Assembly: GCA_964638005.1 (NCBI GenBank)
Contig: CAZWXS010000023.1
Location: forward strand, 1-37,475
DNA: 37,475 nt
Direction of reading: 5' to 3'
From: JAAYYM01 sp964638005
GTDB taxonomy: Bacteria; Bacillota; Clostridia; Lachnospirales; Lachnospiraceae
Shown here: in pieces, positions 7,809 through 17,198 of the stretch
How positions within the stretch are numbered: the stretch's first letter is position 1
Layout: each line of letters opens with the position of its first letter
Notes under the pieces: generated by a model
Databases searched by the model: none
What the model was told of the DNA's origin: nothing
What the model saw: the letters and a program-made list of their open reading frames with translations, nothing else
Position numbers and translations under genes: made by a program

Positions 7809-9670
7809 AGGCTGACGTACTCCGCTATGATCCTCTTGATGATGGAATCGCTGTCAACTGCCACTTCTCTCTTCAAAAGTTCAACATTTCCATGCTCCAC
7901 ATACTCATCCGGCAGTGCAATGTTCAATATTTTTGCCGGCAGTCTTGTTCTGTCGGAATATTCTCGTACTCTTTCCCCATATCCGCCACTGGCCACATTT
8001 TCCTCCAAGGTAACCAGTAATGCATGAGATTTCGACATCTCTGCTATCATAGTCTCATCAATCGGCTTCACAAATCTCGCATTGATCAGACTGCAGGAAT
8101 ATCCTCTGTCCTTCAGCTGCGTCCGAACCTGCTCTGCCGTCTTCACCATACTTCCGACTGCAAGCAGAGCGATATCACCTTCTTCATAGAGAACCTCGCT
8201 CTTGCCCAGTTCTATCGGTTGTCTGAAATCCTTCAGGCCGTCATAAGCCTCTCCTCTGGGATATCGTATTGCAATCGGATGCTCAAATACAACCGCAAAT
8301 TTCATCATGTCAGAAAGTTCCCACTTATTTTTAGGTGCCATAATATGCATGTTCGGAATTGAGGACAGGTAGGACAGATCAAAGATGCCCTGATGTGTCT
8401 CTCCGTCGCTCCCCACAAGTCCGGCTCTGTCAATCGCAAATACTACCGGAAGATCCTGAATACACACATCATGCAGCACTTGGTCATATGCCCTCTGTAA
8501 AAATGAAGAATAGACCGCCACAATCGGTCTCAATCCGCCTGCCGCAAGTCCTGCCGCAAAAGTAACCGCATGTTCTTCTGCAATTCCCACATCAAAGAAG
8601 CGTTCCGGATACATATTGGAAAATCTCTTAAGACCTGTTCCGTCCGGCATGGCTGCTGTAATCGCAACTACCTTTTCGTCACGTGCTCCGAGCTTTGTCA
8701 TGACAGTTGAAAATACGTCCGTATAATTTGCCTTGACTCTGTTCTTCGTCGGCAATCCTGTTTCTATCTCAAACGGCTCTGCTCCATGGAATCTCGCCGG
8801 ATGTCTCTCTGCCGGCAGATAGCCCTTACCTTTTTTTGTGATCACATGTACGAGCACTGCCTTTTCAACCTTCTTTGCCTCACGAAATACCTTTAACATT
8901 GCCTTGATATCGTGACCGTCCACAGGCCCCAGATAAGTAATGCCCATGTCCTCAAAGAACATGCCCGGCACTACCAGCTGCTTGATACCGCTCTTATAGC
9001 GCTTCAATGTATCAACCATGGCATCACCGTATTTTGGTATCTTCAGCAGACTGTTCTCCAGTCCGACCTTAAATCCCTTGTATGCATCTGCGGTTCTGAT
9101 GCTTTGCAGATACTTGGATACCCCGCCGACATTTTCCGCTATGGACATATTATTATCATTCAAAATAATGATAAAATTCGTTTCCAGCCTTGAAGCATTA
9201 TTCAGCGCCTCATATGCCATGCCGCCTGTCAATGCGCCATCACCGATTACAGAAACAACCGAATGTGTCTCACCCTTGATGTCCCTTGCCTTAACAAGTC
9301 CCAATCCGGCTGATATGGAAGTAGAACTATGTCCCGTATCAAAGGCATCGCAATCACTTTCCTTGCGCTTTGGAAATCCGCTCATACCACCATACTTGCG
9401 CAGTTCATCAAATCCGTCTCTTCTTCCGGTCAACAGCTTGTGTGTATATGACTGATGTCCCACGTCCCACACGATCTTATCCGCCGGTAAATTCAAAGAC
9501 AGATGCATCGCCATGGTAAGCTCCACTGCACCGAGGTTAGAGCCCAGATGCCCGCCTGATACACTGATTTTCTCAATCAGGAATTGTCTGATTTCCTCTG
9601 CAAGTTCATTGTATTGCTCCGGCTCAATATCCTTTATGTCATTTGGTTGATTGATACGATCCAATATCAT
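7805..9670 (-). CDS. dxs: 1-deoxy-D-xylulose-5-phosphate synthase
   Basis: Dxs is a thiamine-diphosphate enzyme that joins pyruvate and glyceraldehyde 3-phosphate in the first step of the MEP isoprenoid pathway. The ThDP/metal motif GDGALTGG is at 143-150, the N-terminal GGHLGSNLG at 39-47, and the transketolase GIAEEHAVTFAAGLA segment is around residue 372. The 621-residue length is normal. The ATG at 9670 has an AAGGCGGA site. Linkage to ispA, the next isoprenoid enzyme here, makes this a prenyl-precursor segment within the operon. Confidence 0.97.
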   Translation of the reverse strand: MILDRINQPNDIKDIEPEQYNELAEEIRQFLIEKISVSGGHLGSNLGAVELTMAMHLSLNLPADKIVWDVGHQSYTHKLLTGRRDGFDELRKYGGMSGFPKRKESDCDAFDTGHSSTSISAGLGLVKARDIKGETHSVVSVIGDGALTGGMAYEALNNASRLETNFIIILNDNNMSIAENVGGVSKYLQSIRTADAYKGFKVGLENSLLKIPKYGDAMVDTLKRYKSGIKQLVVPGMFFEDMGITYLGPVDGHDIKAMLKVFREAKKVEKAVLVHVITKKGKGYLPAERHPARFHGAEPFEIETGLPTKNRVKANYTDVFSTVMTKLGARDEKVVAITAAMPDGTGLKRFSNMYPERFFDVGIAEEHAVTFAAGLAAGGLRPIVAVYSSFLQRAYDQVLHDVCIQDLPVVFAIDRAGLVGSDGETHQGIFDLSYLSSIPNMHIMAPKNKWELSDMMKFAVVFEHPIAIRYPRGEAYDGLKDFRQPIELGKSEVLYEEGDIALLAVGSMVKTAEQVRTQLKDRGYSCSLINARFVKPIDETMIAEMSKSHALLVTLEENVASGGYGERVREYSDRTRLPAKILNIALPDEYVEHGNVELLKREVAVDSDSIIKRIIAEYVSL

Positions 9671-9714
9671 CTTTATTCCGCCTTATCTGTTAGTTTAATA
9701 CAGTGCATAATATT

Positions 9715-10608
9715 TCATTTCACACGCGTAATCAAAGACTGTACCAGCATCAGAAGATACTCATCTTCTCCCGAATACCCCTTCAAAATATCTATGGCAT
9801 GCTTTGAATATCGCTTCACGTCTTCCGACGCCTGTTCAATCCCCTTTAGTGATACATAGGTTGTCTTCTCATTCCTTGCATCAGAGCCGACCGGTTTTCC
9901 TAGCATCTCTGTCGTAGACGTTATATCCAGTATATCATCCTGAATCTGAAATGCCACCCCTATATCCAAAGCACATTCTTCCATCCGTCCGACAGCCGCA
10001 TCATCTGCGCCTGCAAGCACCGCTCCGATTGACATAGCTGACTGTATCAGCGCTCCTGTTTTATTCTCATGAATAAATAGCAACTGTTCTTCATTCATTT
10101 CCGACTGCTTATGTTCAGCCTCGATATCTGCGGTCTGACCACCTATCATACCATTGATTCCGGCACGCTTCGCAAGTATTTTGAGCGCTCTCGGAATCCC
10201 CTGATGGCCGGGAGCGATATCATATGCCTGCACTGCCGTTTCAAATGCGTAGTTTAAGAGTGCGTCTCCTGCAAGGATTCCCATCGCTTCTCCATATACT
10301 ACATGAGTCGTCTTCCTGCCTCTGCGATATTCATCATTATCCATTGCCGGAAGATCATCATGCACAAGCGAATAGGTATGAATCATCTCCAATGCCACCA
10401 TAAAAGGCTCCACGACTCGTTCCCTGCCGCCAAACATCCGATAAGTCTCAAGCATCAGTAACGGACGCAATCTCTTGCCGCCTGCCAAGATGCTGTAATT
10501 CATAGCCTGCAGAACCGTCTTCTGATATCCCTCCTCTTTCGGCAGATATCGTCTGATGGTCTCTTCGATTTGTGCTACCTTCTCTGAAGTCATTGTTTCA
10601 AAATTCAT
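9715..10608 (-). CDS. ispA: Polyprenyl (farnesyl/geranyl) diphosphate synthase
   Basis: This chain-length trans-prenyltransferase condenses isopentenyl diphosphate with allylic diphosphates. The first Asp-rich motif DDLPAMD is at 84-90 and the second DDILD at 224-228. GGKRLRP at 43-49 binds diphosphate. The 297-residue length fits farnesyl diphosphate synthase. The ATG at 10608 lies inside the end of xseB (11-nt overlap), with AAGGGTGA upstream. The product chain length cannot be read from sequence alone. Confidence 0.94.
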   Translation of the reverse strand: MNFETMTSEKVAQIEETIRRYLPKEEGYQKTVLQAMNYSILAGGKRLRPLLMLETYRMFGGRERVVEPFMVALEMIHTYSLVHDDLPAMDNDEYRRGRKTTHVVYGEAMGILAGDALLNYAFETAVQAYDIAPGHQGIPRALKILAKRAGINGMIGGQTADIEAEHKQSEMNEEQLLFIHENKTGALIQSAMSIGAVLAGADDAAVGRMEECALDIGVAFQIQDDILDITSTTEMLGKPVGSDARNEKTTYVSLKGIEQASEDVKRYSKHAIDILKGYSGEDEYLLMLVQSLITRVK

Positions 10609-10843
10609 TCAATTCACCCTTCTCACTCATGACCATGACCTGTTTTTCCACATGGTCGATTTTATCATTACAGATTTTGAGCAGACGCATCCCTTCCTGG
10701 TATACCTGAAAGGACTCCTCAAGCGTAGTATCCTCGGCCTCCAGCTTGCCAAGCACCTCTTCTATCTGTTCAAATGCAGCTTCCAGCGTCAGTGCAGATG
10801 CCTCTTCTTCTGATTTTATCATATGATCCGCTTCATTCTTCAT
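10598..10843 (-). CDS. xseB: Exodeoxyribonuclease VII small subunit
   Basis: XseB is the small helical subunit that coats XseA to form exonuclease VII. The 81-residue protein contains LTLEAAFEQIEEVLGKLE and the family segment LEESFQVYQEGMRLLKICN. I chose the ATG at 10843 with an AAGGGA site; an upstream in-frame extension to 10900 lacks family similarity. It overlaps xseA by 11 nt and ispA by 11 nt. Confidence 0.93.
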   Translation of the reverse strand: MKNEADHMIKSEEEASALTLEAAFEQIEEVLGKLEAEDTTLEESFQVYQEGMRLLKICNDKIDHVEKQVMVMSEKGELNEF

Positions 10844-12056
10844 AGCTGTATTCCCTTCTGATCTTCTCTTTATCCACAACAACTGCTGAAATCTGCCCAT
10901 TTTTCATCTGAAGCGTCAGTTTTTGATTGATTTCCACTTTGTCAACGTCTGTAACAGGCTTACCTTCTGCATTTGTCGTATATGTTAATCCTTGATTTAA
11001 CTTATCAAGCGGTGATAGTCCCTTCAGCCTCTCGATGTACAACTCCAGCCTATGCTTCCGTTCAAGCAATATCTCTTCCATAGCCTCTCGCAACTGATTA
11101 TCCAGATCTGCGGCATACATCCTTTTCTCCTGTATCCTGCTTCTCGGGCTCAGATAAGCCATTCGCATCTGCAGCTTTTCCAGCTGTGCCTGATACAGAG
11201 AAACCCTCATACGGAACCGATGACTCAACATACTGTAACTGTCGAAGCATCTCCTTGTATAATCTTCCATAGAAAACACCGCCAGTTCCGCTGCCGCCGA
11301 CGGCGTGGGTGCACGCAGATCAGCCACGAAATCAGCAATCGTCGTATCTGTTTCATGTCCGACGGCCGATATGACCGGTACGGTACACTCAAAGATCGCC
11401 CTAGCTACTATTTCTTCATTAAATGCCCATAGATCTTCTATAGAACCTCCGCCGCGTCCGACAATCATCAGATCTACATGCTGCTGTTCCAAAGCATGGA
11501 TTCCGTTCACGATACTCTCAGCTGCACCGTCTCCCTGCACAAGTGCCGGATACAATATGAGCTGCACATATGGATTTCTTCTTTTGGAAATGTTGATGAT
11601 ATCCTGTATCGCAGCACCCGTAGGAGCTGTTACAATGCCAATCTTTCCTGCATATTTCGGAATCGGTCTCTTGTACTCGGATGCAAACATCCCCATCTCT
11701 TCGAGTTCACGTTTCATCTGTTCAAAACGTTCGTATAAAAGGCCCATACCATCCAATGTAATATCACGTGCATACAACTGGTACTTTCCGTCCCGTTCAT
11801 ACACTTCTATGCTGCCGCCAACGACGATCTGCTGACCTTCTTTTAACTGGAATTTGAGACCGGCACGATTGCCTGCGAACATAACGCATGTTATCGTACC
11901 ATTTTTGTCTTTCATGGTAAAATAGATATGACCACTGGAATGGTACTTCACATTAGAAGCCTCTCCCTTAACGTAGATGCTTCGTAACATAAAGTCCTGT
12001 GCAAACATGTTTTTGATATAAGAATTAATTTGACCTACAGAATAAACATTGTTCAT
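10833..12056 (-). CDS. xseA: Exodeoxyribonuclease VII large subunit
   Basis: XseA is the catalytic subunit of exonuclease VII, which degrades single-stranded DNA from either end. The N-terminal OB fold (about 1-100) includes YVKGEASNVKYHSSGHIYFTMKD. The central nuclease domain has GRGGGSIEDLWAFNEE and ISAVGHETDTTIADFVADLRAPTPSAAAE. A helical C-terminal segment follows. The length is 407 residues. Its ATG overlaps the nusB stop (TAATG), indicating coupling. In B. subtilis folD lies between nusB and xseA; here it is absent. Confidence 0.96.
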   Translation of the reverse strand: MNNVYSVGQINSYIKNMFAQDFMLRSIYVKGEASNVKYHSSGHIYFTMKDKNGTITCVMFAGNRAGLKFQLKEGQQIVVGGSIEVYERDGKYQLYARDITLDGMGLLYERFEQMKRELEEMGMFASEYKRPIPKYAGKIGIVTAPTGAAIQDIINISKRRNPYVQLILYPALVQGDGAAESIVNGIHALEQQHVDLMIVGRGGGSIEDLWAFNEEIVARAIFECTVPVISAVGHETDTTIADFVADLRAPTPSAAAELAVFSMEDYTRRCFDSYSMLSHRFRMRVSLYQAQLEKLQMRMAYLSPRSRIQEKRMYAADLDNQLREAMEEILLERKHRLELYIERLKGLSPLDKLNQGLTYTTNAEGKPVTDVDKVEINQKLTLQMKNGQISAVVVDKEKIRREYSYEE

Positions 12057-12451
12057 TATGCCATCTTTGCCAATACTCCGTTCACGAACGCAGGTGACTC
12101 ATCTTGACCGAAACGCTTGGCAATCTCCACTGCTTCATTGATTGCAACACTCACCGGAATCGTATCATCATATTTGATTTCATACACAGCAAGTCTGATA
12201 ATTGTAAGATCCACCTTGCCCATACGGCGAATTCCCCAGCTCTCTGCCTTTTCCTCAATCATCTGATCGATTTCGGGAAGCTTGGAAATGATATCGTCGT
12301 ATTTCTCCTGTATGTATGCGGAGTCCTTCTCTGAAATCTCAGATAGTTCCTCCATATACAACCTGATCTGCTCCGGCATATCCTCCGGAGAATTAAATTC
12401 TACTCGAAACAGCATCTTGAATATATGCTCCCGAATCTGTCTTCTGCTCAT
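12056..12451 (-). CDS. nusB: Transcription antitermination factor NusB
   Basis: NusB binds boxA RNA with S10 to support rRNA transcription. The 131-residue protein begins MSRRQIREHIFKMLFRVEF and ends with the conserved DESPAFVNGVLAKMA helix. I chose the ATG at 12451 with a GGGAGAA site, which gives family length; an upstream extension to 12514 overlaps the preceding gene and is not conserved. The gene lies 13 nt after asp23. Confidence 0.95.
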   Translation of the reverse strand: MSRRQIREHIFKMLFRVEFNSPEDMPEQIRLYMEELSEISEKDSAYIQEKYDDIISKLPEIDQMIEEKAESWGIRRMGKVDLTIIRLAVYEIKYDDTIPVSVAINEAVEIAKRFGQDESPAFVNGVLAKMA

Positions 12452-12464
12452 ATTATTCTCCCGA

Positions 12465-12851
12465 CTACCGATCCTGTTTCTCCATATTGATACCGGCAAT
12501 ACGGATATTGACATCCGACACTTCCAAACCGGTCATATTTTCAATTGCTGCCTTGATTCTCTCCTGAACACTCTTACAGGTCGTCGGAATGTTATATCCG
12601 TATTCCATGATCAATGCGATTTCCACTGAAACTGCCGAATCGATCACTTCCACTCTGACACCCTTGCCGATGGTCTTCATACCGACCTTGTTCATCAGTT
12701 CCTTTGTGATATTTCCTACTGTCGCCGCAACACCCTCTACCTCTACTGCCGCAAGAGCAGCGATATTGGCAACAACATCATCGGCTATCCTGACTTCACC
12801 GAATGCATCTCCCTGTAATGTATGTGTGGTTTTATCTGTTTCCTTAGCCAT
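12465..12851 (-). CDS. Asp23/Gls24 family protein (YqhY-like)
   Basis: The 128-residue protein has the DUF322/Asp23 fold: GEVRIADDVVANIAALAAVEVEGVAA, then an alternating beta/alpha C-terminal half ending in SDVNIRIAGI. It is the first gene of the unit and has an AAGGAGGT site. Position beside nusB matches B. subtilis yqhY. YqhY there is reported to influence acetyl-CoA carboxylase and is encoded next to accBC; no acc gene is present here. No membrane segment is visible. Confidence 0.88.
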   Translation of the reverse strand: MAKETDKTTHTLQGDAFGEVRIADDVVANIAALAAVEVEGVAATVGNITKELMNKVGMKTIGKGVRVEVIDSAVSVEIALIMEYGYNIPTTCKSVQERIKAAIENMTGLEVSDVNIRIAGINMEKQDR

Positions 12852-12885
12852 TTTATATTACCTCCTTGCAAATCTCTCTTTGCAC

Positions 12886-12894
12886 ATTATATCA
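12886..12894 (-). promoter_or_regulatory. Extended -10 promoter of the asp23-recN unit
   Basis: On the minus strand TGATATAAT gives a perfect TATAAT (12886-12891) with the extended TG motif. The -35 region at 17 nt is poor. It precedes asp23 by about 35 nt and could drive all ten genes down to recN. The upstream bases to 12958 are AT-rich and contain no clear terminator for the lipoprotein gene. Confidence 0.6.
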
Positions 12895-12958
12895 AACCCA
12901 CTAATTTTTGCATAGTACGAATTTATTGTTTTGAGTATACTATACCATTATTATAATT

Positions 12959-14272
12959 TTATAAATAAAAGAGCATCGATAGTTGTTCTCTCATCTCAAC
13001 ATACCGGACACTGCTTCCTCCGTTCAGATAATCAAAGATCTTTTCATTCGTGATCAAATGCTGATAATACGCCTGATACACATTCGCATCCGCACATTTC
13101 AGCTGCACGGTCGTCTTGCCGTTCGCATAAGCTGATGAAAAAAGACCTGCCAATTGGTTCTCATTGAACTCTGTCAGGTAAATTCCCTCTCTCACATAGT
13201 AATTTGCTGCCATGGAATCACATATTGGTAATATAACCGGTGAGTTGACCGCATGTGTTGTCCGAATCATTGAATCCGGTATATTCAGATAATCATAATT
13301 AATCTCCGGAACTGACGCATTGCCGGTAGAGGCATCTATACCCGTAATATTATAGGAAGCATCTCCCCATGTGACATCCATATTGTAATATGCTCCGTCG
13401 ATTCTGACAATGTTCCAGACATGCGGCTCATTTCCCTTTACAACGCCCTCCGCCAATGTGCAGAATATCCCGGTCTGATTCAGCAAATACTGCGCCGCCT
13501 TTGCATAACCCTGACACACGCTCCTGCCATTCAAAAAAACACTCAGTATATTCTGATTCTGCTCTGAAGCAACATCATATTCCGTATGAAGCACCAGATA
13601 TTCATAGACGAATTTGACCTTGTCATACTCGGATGCTCCGCCCGGCATCTGGCTGAGTATATTGGCTGCGGCTGCGGCTGCAAGCCTTTCCTTTTCCGCC
13701 TTTTCGGTCTGCGACATTGTATAGGTGCCGGACAGCGTGATCTTGTTCAATATCCCGGCACGCGTAAGCTTTGTCATGGAGTAGCCCTGTACATAGAATA
13801 TCTCAGGATGATCCAGCATGACGCTCTTAAACACCTTATCTATCTGATTCGTATCTGTCGAAGACACTGTAATATTCTGTCCCATAGTACGCAGTATCGT
13901 CAGTATTTCCAGATAAACACGCTGTTCATCTGTATTGAGCGTACTGTACGCATAACTGTCGGTCTGGGTCTGTGCTGCCTCTGCAAGCCCCTCCTCTGAG
14001 ACGCCTTCATACGCTTCTTCTGCAGTTTCTGTCTCCTCCAGCACCGTAATCAACGGTTCTTCTTCGACCTGCTGTACCGGCGTTACTTCTGTTTCAACCG
14101 CGGGAGCCTCAACGGCTTCCTCCGGTTCAGCCGGTATCTCCGGAACCGTCGCTTCGGTCTCCGCTCCATACAACTGATCCGCAAGCCAGTCTGAGAAATC
14201 ATGTGAACAGCCTGTCAATGACAGCATCCCGGCAATGATCAATATCACATACAAATAATTATTTCTTTTCAT
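12959..14272 (-). CDS. Lipoprotein with transglutaminase-like (cysteine protease fold) domain
   Basis: A signal peptide ends in the lipobox LTGC (lipidated Cys22), so the protein should be anchored outside the membrane. A disordered Glu/Pro/Ala/Thr-rich linker covers about residues 32-105. The C-terminal half has a transglutaminase-like core with a visible triad: Cys253 in GRSVCQGYA, His284 in EPHVWNIV and Asp299 in YNMDVTWGD. Such domains may be proteases, transamidases or peptidoglycan-related enzymes; the substrate is unknown. The gene starts 11 nt after prfC and is probably cotranscribed with it. All three catalytic residues are kept, so it is probably active. Confidence 0.85.
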   Translation of the reverse strand: MKRNNYLYVILIIAGMLSLTGCSHDFSDWLADQLYGAETEATVPEIPAEPEEAVEAPAVETEVTPVQQVEEEPLITVLEETETAEEAYEGVSEEGLAEAAQTQTDSYAYSTLNTDEQRVYLEILTILRTMGQNITVSSTDTNQIDKVFKSVMLDHPEIFYVQGYSMTKLTRAGILNKITLSGTYTMSQTEKAEKERLAAAAAANILSQMPGGASEYDKVKFVYEYLVLHTEYDVASEQNQNILSVFLNGRSVCQGYAKAAQYLLNQTGIFCTLAEGVVKGNEPHVWNIVRIDGAYYNMDVTWGDASYNITGIDASTGNASVPEINYDYLNIPDSMIRTTHAVNSPVILPICDSMAANYYVREGIYLTEFNENQLAGLFSSAYANGKTTVQLKCADANVYQAYYQHLITNEKIFDYLNGGSSVRYVEMREQLSMLFYL

Positions 14273-14283
14273 CTGCCCTTTTC

Positions 14284-15882
14284 CTAATCTCGTCCGAATT
14301 CTTCCAATATCAGCCCTTCATTTCTATCCAATGTCATCCCGATACTCCATGCATTCACAAAGAGCAGCAGCGGATTCCCTTTCAGATCCTTGACCTTCTT
14401 CATATCCGAAGTGCCTGTGATCTTATCCAAATCGATTCCTTTGTTCTGAATCCATCTGATATGTGCATACGGAAGATTCTCCAACGCGATCTCCACATTA
14501 TATTCATTCTCCAAACGGTACTTTAATACCTCAAATTGCAGCACGCCTACCACACCTACGATAATTTCTTCCATACCGGTGCTCAATTCCTGAAATATCT
14601 GGATTGCTCCCTCTTGGGCGATCTGATTAACACCCTTGACAAATTGCTTTCTCTTCATCGTATCAATCTGTCTGACTCTTGCAAAATGTTCCGGCGCAAA
14701 GGTCGGGATACCCTCATATCGAAAGTTTTCTCCCGGTACACAGATCGTATCTCCGATTGAGAAAATACCCGGATCGAAGACACCGATGATATCACCCGCA
14801 TATGCTTCCTCCACGATTTTTCTCTCAGAAGCCATAAGCTGCTGCGGCTGTGAGAGACGCATGACCTTACCGCCCTGCACATGATTTACCTCCATGCCCG
14901 CAGTGAATTTCCCCGAACAGATGCGCATAAATGCAACCCTGTCACGATGTGCCTTATTCATATTTGCCTGTATCTTGAATACAAATGCAGAAAAGGCATG
15001 CTCTGCCGGATCGATGATTCCGATGTCTGATTTTCTCGGCAGGGGCGAAGTTGTCATTTGCAGAAAATACTGCAAAAAGATTTCCACACCAAAGTTCGTA
15101 AGTGCCGATCCGAAAAATACAGGTGACAGCTTTCCGCTCTGTACCTGTTCCAAATCAAAATCAGAGCCCGCGCCGCTAAGCAGTTCCATCTCATCATACA
15201 GCTGCGTCTTGGCATCCTCACCGATATATGCAGTCAGCTGTGCTTCATCGGCAGCCGGAATTCTGGTTGTCTTTCCCTCTTTGGTACCCTTTTCCGTATC
15301 TTCATAGGTAATGACGCATTGTTCTTTTCTGTCATAGACTCCCTTGAACCTCTTACCGGAACCGATCGGCCAGTTGATCGGACAAGTCGCAATTCCCAAT
15401 TCCTTTTCAATGTCATCCAGCAGTTCAAACGTATCGTTTGCATCGCGATCCATTTTGTTGATAAATGTAAAAATCGGAATTCCCCGCATGCCGCAGACCT
15501 TGAACAGCTTACGCGTCTGCGCTTCCACACCCTTACTTGCATCAATGACCATTACCGCTGAATCGGCTGCCATCAAGGTACGGTAAGTATCCTCCGAGAA
15601 GTCCTGATGTCCGGGAGTATCCAATATATTGATGCAGAATCCGTCATAGCCGAACTGCAATACGGAAGAAGTAACAGAGATACCTCTCTCCTTCTCTATT
15701 TCCATCCAATCCGATACCGCATGTCTGGCTGTTGCCTTTCCCTTAACGCTTCCCGCAAGGTTAATTGCACCGCCGTAGAGCAGAACCTTCTCCGTCAGAG
15801 TCGTTTTACCGGCATCAGGATGTGAAATGATCGCAAATGTCCTGCGCTTTGCTATTTGTGTTTCATTTGTAGTGTCTGACAT
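14284..15882 (-). CDS. prfC: Peptide chain release factor 3
   Basis: RF3 is a translational GTPase that recycles RF1/RF2 after termination. From the ATG at 15882 (532 residues) it has G1 HPDAGKTT at 21-28, G3 DTPGH at 87-91 and G4 NKMD at 141-144, followed by domains II and III typical of PrfC. AGGAGG lies just upstream of this ATG; a TTG four codons earlier (15894) overlaps that site and is rejected. It is followed 11 nt later by the lipoprotein gene. The 53-nt gap to deoB has only a weak 6-bp hairpin. Confidence 0.96.
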   Translation of the reverse strand: MSDTTNETQIAKRRTFAIISHPDAGKTTLTEKVLLYGGAINLAGSVKGKATARHAVSDWMEIEKERGISVTSSVLQFGYDGFCINILDTPGHQDFSEDTYRTLMAADSAVMVIDASKGVEAQTRKLFKVCGMRGIPIFTFINKMDRDANDTFELLDDIEKELGIATCPINWPIGSGKRFKGVYDRKEQCVITYEDTEKGTKEGKTTRIPAADEAQLTAYIGEDAKTQLYDEMELLSGAGSDFDLEQVQSGKLSPVFFGSALTNFGVEIFLQYFLQMTTSPLPRKSDIGIIDPAEHAFSAFVFKIQANMNKAHRDRVAFMRICSGKFTAGMEVNHVQGGKVMRLSQPQQLMASERKIVEEAYAGDIIGVFDPGIFSIGDTICVPGENFRYEGIPTFAPEHFARVRQIDTMKRKQFVKGVNQIAQEGAIQIFQELSTGMEEIIVGVVGVLQFEVLKYRLENEYNVEIALENLPYAHIRWIQNKGIDLDKITGTSDMKKVKDLKGNPLLLFVNAWSIGMTLDRNEGLILEEFGRD

Positions 15883-15935
15883 AATTTCCTCCAAAATTCA
15901 TATTCGATGCGGATAGGAAATACCGCATGATTCTT

Positions 15936-17090
15936 TTATAATACGGAAGTTCCTGCAATACCGTCCGCAATCCCAAAATACGCAAGAACGGTTGCACCGA
16001 TATCGGCAAAGGTAGAGCGTGTCCCGATATTCTTTCCGCTAATTGACTTGCCGTATATCAAATATGGCGTATACTCTCTGGAATGATCTGTGGAAACCGT
16101 ATATCCGGGATCGCATCCATGATCAGCCGTGATCATCAGCAGATCCTCATCATTCAGCTTTTCTATCATTTGCGGCAGGAAATCATCAAAATACCGAATC
16201 GCCTTCGCATAACCGTCAATATCATTACGATGACCGTACAGCATATCAAAGTCCACAAGATTCACAAAACAAAGACCGTTAAAATCCCGTTCCATGATCT
16301 GAAGCGTCTGTGCAATCCCATCTGCATTTCCCTTTGTATATGTGTATTCCGTCAATCCTCTTCCTGCAAAGATATCCTTGATCTTCCCAACACCGATTAC
16401 ATCGTATCCTTTTTTGGACAGCACATCCAGCATCGTGTCCTTCGGAGGTTCCAGAGAAAAATCATGTCTGTTCGGCGTCCTTGTATAGTTACCGTGCTCA
16501 CCGATAAACGGTCTTGCAATGACGCGCCCGACACCATACTCTCCCGTTAGTATCTCCCGTGCCATCCTACAATACTCATACAATGTCTCAAGCGGTACGA
16601 CATCCTCATGTGCCGCAATCTGAAACACGCTGTCAGCCGAGGTATAGACGATCAGCTTGCCGGTCTTTACATGTTCATCACCATATTCCTTGATGACCTC
16701 TGTTCCGGAATACGGCAGATTGCACAGTACACCTCTGCCGGTCGCTTCGCTGAAACGCTCCAGCACTTCCTTCGGAAATCCATTCGGAAAAGTCGGCAGC
16801 GGCTTTTCCGAAATAACACCTGCAATCTCCCAATGGCCAATCGTAGTGTCCTTTCCCTTCGAGCTTTCAGCCATACGTCCGTATATTCCTGTCGGGTGAT
16901 CCGTCTTTTTTCCGCAGGTCACACCATCAATATTAAACAATCCGATCCGCCCCATATGCTCCGCTCCGAAATATGAACTTCGTGAACAGGTCAATAACGT
17001 ATTGGTTCCTTTATCTCCATAAGCATCCGCATCCGGCATTTCACCGATTCCCATGCTGTCCAAAACAATCAAAAAAACTCTCTTATTCAT
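15936..17090 (-). CDS. deoB: Phosphopentomutase
   Basis: DeoB interconverts ribose 1- and 5-phosphate (and the deoxy forms) in nucleoside salvage. It belongs to the alkaline-phosphatase-like metalloenzymes. Visible motifs are VLDSMGIGEMPDAD at the N-terminus, KDTTIGHWEI (phospho-acceptor Thr near residue 82), and TADHGCDPGYTVSTDHSREYTP near the C-terminus with metal ligands. The ATG at 17090 gives 384 residues. An ATG two codons upstream (17096) is also possible, because AAGGAG at 17101-17106 is 10 nt and 4 nt from them. A weak candidate promoter (TTGTTT, 17 nt, TACTAT) overlaps the spoIIIA terminator. Confidence 0.95.
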   Translation of the reverse strand: MNKRVFLIVLDSMGIGEMPDADAYGDKGTNTLLTCSRSSYFGAEHMGRIGLFNIDGVTCGKKTDHPTGIYGRMAESSKGKDTTIGHWEIAGVISEKPLPTFPNGFPKEVLERFSEATGRGVLCNLPYSGTEVIKEYGDEHVKTGKLIVYTSADSVFQIAAHEDVVPLETLYEYCRMAREILTGEYGVGRVIARPFIGEHGNYTRTPNRHDFSLEPPKDTMLDVLSKKGYDVIGVGKIKDIFAGRGLTEYTYTKGNADGIAQTLQIMERDFNGLCFVNLVDFDMLYGHRNDIDGYAKAIRYFDDFLPQMIEKLNDEDLLMITADHGCDPGYTVSTDHSREYTPYLIYGKSISGKNIGTRSTFADIGATVLAYFGIADGIAGTSVL

Positions 17091-17142
17091 AAGCATACTG
17101 CTCCTTCCGTTTGCTTGTGTACCCAATAAAATATAGTACCAC

Positions 17143-17176
17143 AAAAAGGAACGCCAAACAAGTGGCATTCCCTTTT
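17143..17176 (-). terminator. Terminator of the spoIIIA operon
   Basis: Arms 17144-17156 and 17163-17176 pair over about 13 bp with one bulge and one G-U pair around a 6-nt loop. Read on the minus strand a run of five T follows. It lies 22 nt past the spoIIIAH stop. Confidence 0.8.
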
Positions 17177-17198
17177 ACTTAATCGTCCGCATACTCTG

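Noticed and set aside
12452..12514. N-terminal extension of nusB
   Set aside because: It overlaps asp23 out of frame, while the ATG at 12451 has its own ribosome site and the family start.
13850..13870. 0A-box-like TGTCGAA
   Set aside because: It lies within the coding sequence of the lipoprotein gene, far from any promoter, and a 7-nt match is expected by chance.
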